A DNA stretch of 64,000 bases, taken from NCBI RefSeq assembly GCF_900091605.1, contig NZ_FMCQ01000001.1, forward strand, positions 372,001-436,000, given 5' to 3'. The stretch comes from Micromonospora tulbaghiae (GTDB taxonomy: Bacteria > Actinomycetota > Actinomycetes > Mycobacteriales > Micromonosporaceae). The notes under the pieces are model-generated. The model saw nothing but the letters and a program-made list of their open reading frames with translations. It did no database searches and had not been told where the DNA came from. A program made the position numbers and the translations under genes. Position 1 is the stretch's first letter. Each line of letters starts with the position of its first letter. This document shows positions 61,668-64,000 of this stretch, piece after piece.

Positions 61668-62519
61668 GTGCGCGAACTACTGACGAAGATCGAACAGGCC
61701 ACCGGTCTCGACCGGGTGGGTGACCGGTTGCAGCGCGCCGTTGAGGGCACGCTGCGCTCGCAACGGGTGCGCGACGCGCTGCACGGGGTGTGGCTCGGCC
61801 ATCCGCTGCACCCCGCGATGGTGCAGGTGCCGGTCGGCGCCTGGATCTCCGCCGCCGTGGTGGACCTGCTGCCCGGCCAGCGCCGTGCCGCCACCGCGCT
61901 GGTGGGCCTCGGTACGGTCAGCGCGGTGCCCGCGGCGGTCGCCGGGCTCAACGACTGGGCCACGCTCACCCGCGACCAGCGCCGGATCGGGCTGGTGCAC
62001 GCCGCCGCCAACACGGTCGGCCTGGCGCTGTACGCCGGCTCGTTGGCGGCCCGGCTCAACGGGCGCCACGGACTCGGCCGGACGCTGTCCTATCTGGGGC
62101 TGTCCGCCGCGAGCGGTGGGGCTTACCTGGGTGGGCACCTCGCGTACAAGCAGGGCGCCCAGGCCAGCCAGAGCGTCTCCGAGATGCACCTGATCAGCGA
62201 CGGGTGGCACCGGGTCGGCGACCTGGGCAGCCTGCCCCGGCACGAGCTGGTCACCAAGAAGATCGACGACGTCCCGGTGATCCTCTACCGGGACGGCGAC
62301 GACGTCAGCGTGATGCTGGAGCGCTGCCCCCACCAGAGCGGCCCGCTCGGCGAGGGCAAGGTGGAGCAGATCGACGGCCACGCCTGCGTGGTCTGCCCCT
62401 GGCACGGCAGCGCGTTCCGGCTCGACGGCGGCGAGGTGGTGCACGGTCCGGCCGCCAACGACCAGATCGTGCTCCCCAGCCGCGTGGTGTCCGGCCAGGT
62501 CGAGGCCCGGCTGCCCTGA
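61668..62519 (+). CDS. DUF2231 membrane domain fused to a Rieske ferredoxin domain
   Basis: A 283-residue fusion. Residues 30-160 carry the DUF2231 membrane unit: WLGHPLHPAMVQVPVGAWIS and about four spans. Residues 180-283 form a Rieske-type 2Fe-2S domain with CPHQSGPLGEG and CVVCPWHGSAF (C-x-H and C-x2-H). Such proteins likely couple electron transfer at the membrane face. GTG 61668 is used as it begins the first helix; upstream frame is antisense to the crotonase. Confidence 0.9.
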   Translation: MRELLTKIEQATGLDRVGDRLQRAVEGTLRSQRVRDALHGVWLGHPLHPAMVQVPVGAWISAAVVDLLPGQRRAATALVGLGTVSAVPAAVAGLNDWATLTRDQRRIGLVHAAANTVGLALYAGSLAARLNGRHGLGRTLSYLGLSAASGGAYLGGHLAYKQGAQASQSVSEMHLISDGWHRVGDLGSLPRHELVTKKIDDVPVILYRDGDDVSVMLERCPHQSGPLGEGKVEQIDGHACVVCPWHGSAFRLDGGEVVHGPAANDQIVLPSRVVSGQVEARLP

Positions 62520-62520
62520 G

Positions 62521-63558
62521 TCAGTCCCGCCGGTGCCGTCCGCTCGACAGCGCGCGGGCGGGCACCGGCCGCTTGCGCAACCCGAGCAGCGCGCCGATCT
62601 GCGCACCCACGATGCTCGCCACGGCCAGCACCGCCGAGATGGCGAGCGGACGGTTGATGCCTTCCTCCGCGGTGGCCCGGGACGCGCCCGCCGACATGGC
62701 CGGCGGCTGACCGACAGGCGCCTCCACGGTGGGCGTCGCGTCCCGCGGCGTCGGCTTGGGCTTCGCCTTCGGGGTGGTCGAGGAGGCACCGCCGCCACCG
62801 GGTTTGACGGGTGCCGTCTCGGCCGGCTTGGTGACCACGATCCGTCCGGTGGCGTGCCGCCGGGCACCCGAATCCGTCGCGCCGTCCGGCAGCGTGATGA
62901 GCTGACCCGGGCGGATCCGGTCCGGGTCGGCGAGCCGGTTCAGCCGGGCCAGCTCCTTGTATCTGTCGAAGTCGTCCAGGTAACGGTCGGCCACCTCGCC
63001 CAGGTAGTCGCCCTTGGCGACCCGGTACACGGCCGGTTCGCTCGTCTCCGCCGCGACCGGCACCGCCGGTGACGCGACACCCGGCGCCGCCGCCGGAGCG
63101 GTGAACGCCGGAGCTGCGACCGTCGAGGCCGCGACCACCGGTTGCGGGGCGGTCAGTGCGGGGGCGCTCGCCGCGGCCGGGCTCGCGACCAGGATCAGCG
63201 CGACCGAACCGACGAGCGCGGCGGCCGCCTTCTGCTGGCGGTGCATCCCGGGCAGCTTCGGCGCCGGCCGGCGTACCGCCGCCGCGAGCAGCTCCACCAC
63301 GACGGAGAACGCGAACGTGGCCCAGCCGAACCAGCCCACCACCGCCAGCGCGCGCAGGAACAGTTGACCGTCGTCACGGCTGGTCAACGCCGTACCGACC
63401 TCGGCCAGCGTGGGCAGATGATCCGGCAGCGGGTTGCCGGCGAACGCCAGCAACGCGACCGGCCCGCCGGCCAGCACGCCGACGAGCACGACGAGGGCGC
63501 CGAGGCCGGTGAGAACCTGGCCGGCGCGGCGGACGGGGGAGCGTCGGGGTGCGCCCAT
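62521..63558 (-). CDS. LysM-domain membrane protein
   Basis: A 345-residue protein with two N-terminal spans (LTGLGALVVLVGVLAGGPVAL, VVGWFGWATFAFSVVVELL), a third near 112-130, and an Ala/Pro-rich stretch. A LysM peptidoglycan-binding unit, VYRVAKGDYLGEVADRYLDD then NRLADPDRIRPGQLITLP, lies near 178-225. A Pro/Lys linker leads to a final span (PLAISAVLAVASIVGAQIGAL) and RKRP tail. It probably ties the membrane to the cell wall. It follows the TadE-like gene by 15 bases. Confidence 0.88.
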   Translation of the reverse strand: MGAPRRSPVRRAGQVLTGLGALVVLVGVLAGGPVALLAFAGNPLPDHLPTLAEVGTALTSRDDGQLFLRALAVVGWFGWATFAFSVVVELLAAAVRRPAPKLPGMHRQQKAAAALVGSVALILVASPAAASAPALTAPQPVVAASTVAAPAFTAPAAAPGVASPAVPVAAETSEPAVYRVAKGDYLGEVADRYLDDFDRYKELARLNRLADPDRIRPGQLITLPDGATDSGARRHATGRIVVTKPAETAPVKPGGGGASSTTPKAKPKPTPRDATPTVEAPVGQPPAMSAGASRATAEEGINRPLAISAVLAVASIVGAQIGALLGLRKRPVPARALSSGRHRRD

Positions 63559-63573
63559 GGCGGCCTTCCCTTC

Positions 63574-64000
63574 CTACGGTGGGCCGGTGAGCGCCCGAGC
63601 GGTGGCCTCACCGGTGACGGTGGCGGTCTTCTGTGCGCCGAACAGACTCAGCAGGTCCCGGCTGTAGGTGATCTGCACGCTCACCCGGATCTGGGTCTCG
63701 GTGCCGACCACGGGAAAGTCGACCTCGTGGTCCTGGACGCCGCCGGCGGCGCCGAGGTAGGCGGCGACCGCGGCGCGGGCGGCGACCTGGTCGATCTGCT
63801 TCGGGCCGCCCTCGATGGCCCGCGCGCGGTCGATCATCTGGCCGCCGGCGCGGGCCGCCTCGGCGGCCAGGTTGTCCGCGCGCTGGAGCGTGCGCAGTTG
63901 ACCCGCGCCGTCGTAGGCCAGGCCGATGATCGCCAGTACGCCGGTCATCGCCACGGCCAGGAACAGGCTCACCCGGCCGTTCTCCGCCTCGCCCCGCCCG
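63574..64000 (-). CDS. TadE/TadG-like pilus-associated protein (cut by window end)
   Basis: The visible 141 residues include a hydrophobic start SLFLAVAMTGVLAIIGLAYDGAG then QLRTLQRADNLAAEAARAGG, as in TadE-like pseudopilins of actinobacteria. A beta-rich part follows and ends TVTGEATARALTGPP. A GTG at 63972 could start the protein, but upstream GEAENGR in frame resembles the residue just before such a segment in family members, so the true start is probably beyond 64000. The LysM gene follows in the same operon. Confidence 0.75.
   Translation of the reverse strand, partial: GRGEAENGRVSLFLAVAMTGVLAIIGLAYDGAGQLRTLQRADNLAAEAARAGGQMIDRARAIEGGPKQIDQVAARAAVAAYLGAAGGVQDHEVDFPVVGTETQIRVSVQITYSRDLLSLFGAQKTATVTGEATARALTGPP

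Overview
The window is high-GC actinobacterial DNA, most likely from Micromonospora or a close relative in the Micromonosporaceae. The evidence is strong GC bias, frequent GTG starts, a BldC-type developmental regulator, a DUF3073 protein, an HtdX/FabG4/FadA2 block in the mycobacterial gene order, and a dense carotenoid operon. The genus is an inference from gene content, not from a marker comparison.

Layout. 1-4200: the N-terminus of a cut-off minus-strand gene, then purA, an AbiEi/DUF559-like protein and purD, separated by perfect or near-perfect GATC-ended palindromes. 4160-9870: a secreted N,N-dimethylformamidase-beta-like protein, an acyl-CoA ligase, an acyl-CoA dehydrogenase, an SCP2-like protein and a divergent TetR. 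9876-14434: a DedA protein and a tightly coupled four-gene operon made of an NrtR-like Nudix regulator, a J-domain pseudokinase, a VWA-like protein and a divergent PurA paralogue. 14521-18281: htdX and fabG4, divergent from a FadA2-type thiolase. 18377-19635: an ECF sigma factor and a membrane partner. 19722-33211: purB, a YbjQ protein, a secreted trypsin-like protease, purS-purQ-purL, a ComB-like gene, a giant Gly/Tyr-rich membrane protein, a sterol-carrier-like gene, purF and purM. 33315-34623: a radical SAM/SPASM maturase and its 70-residue precursor peptide, a cyclophane RiPP system. 34773-41218: DUF3073, valine dehydrogenase, an unknown gene, bldC, an F420-type oxidoreductase, a methyltransferase, a small acidic calcium-repeat protein, and a hydroxyacyl-CoA dehydrogenase with an enoyl-CoA hydratase.

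41283-49869: a circularly permuted solute-binding lipoprotein, several small proteins of unknown function, a winged-helix regulator with its membrane partner, an ArsI-like dioxygenase, RidA plus an NADP-linked dehydrogenase, and LysR. 49984-50313: three minus-strand tRNAs (Phe, Asp, Glu). 50457-57824: a polysaccharide deacetylase lipoprotein, then merR(B12)-idi-crtI-crtE facing crtB-photolyase, a light-response style carotenoid/photoprotection locus. 58139-64000: a serine hydrolase, a flavoprotein disulfide reductase, a crotonase, a DUF2231-Rieske fusion, a LysM membrane protein and a TadE-like protein cut by the window end.

How the genes work together. Eight de novo purine genes lie in separate pieces among unrelated genes. 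Two or three blocks handle acyl-CoA beta-oxidation or lipid remodelling, each next to a palindromic operator. The two most interesting systems are the cyclophane RiPP pair at 33.3-34.6 kb and the Nudix/J-pseudokinase/VWA/PurA-like operon at 10.5-14.4 kb. At least six intergenic or intragenic palindromes share GATC-based ends and look like a dispersed repeat family.
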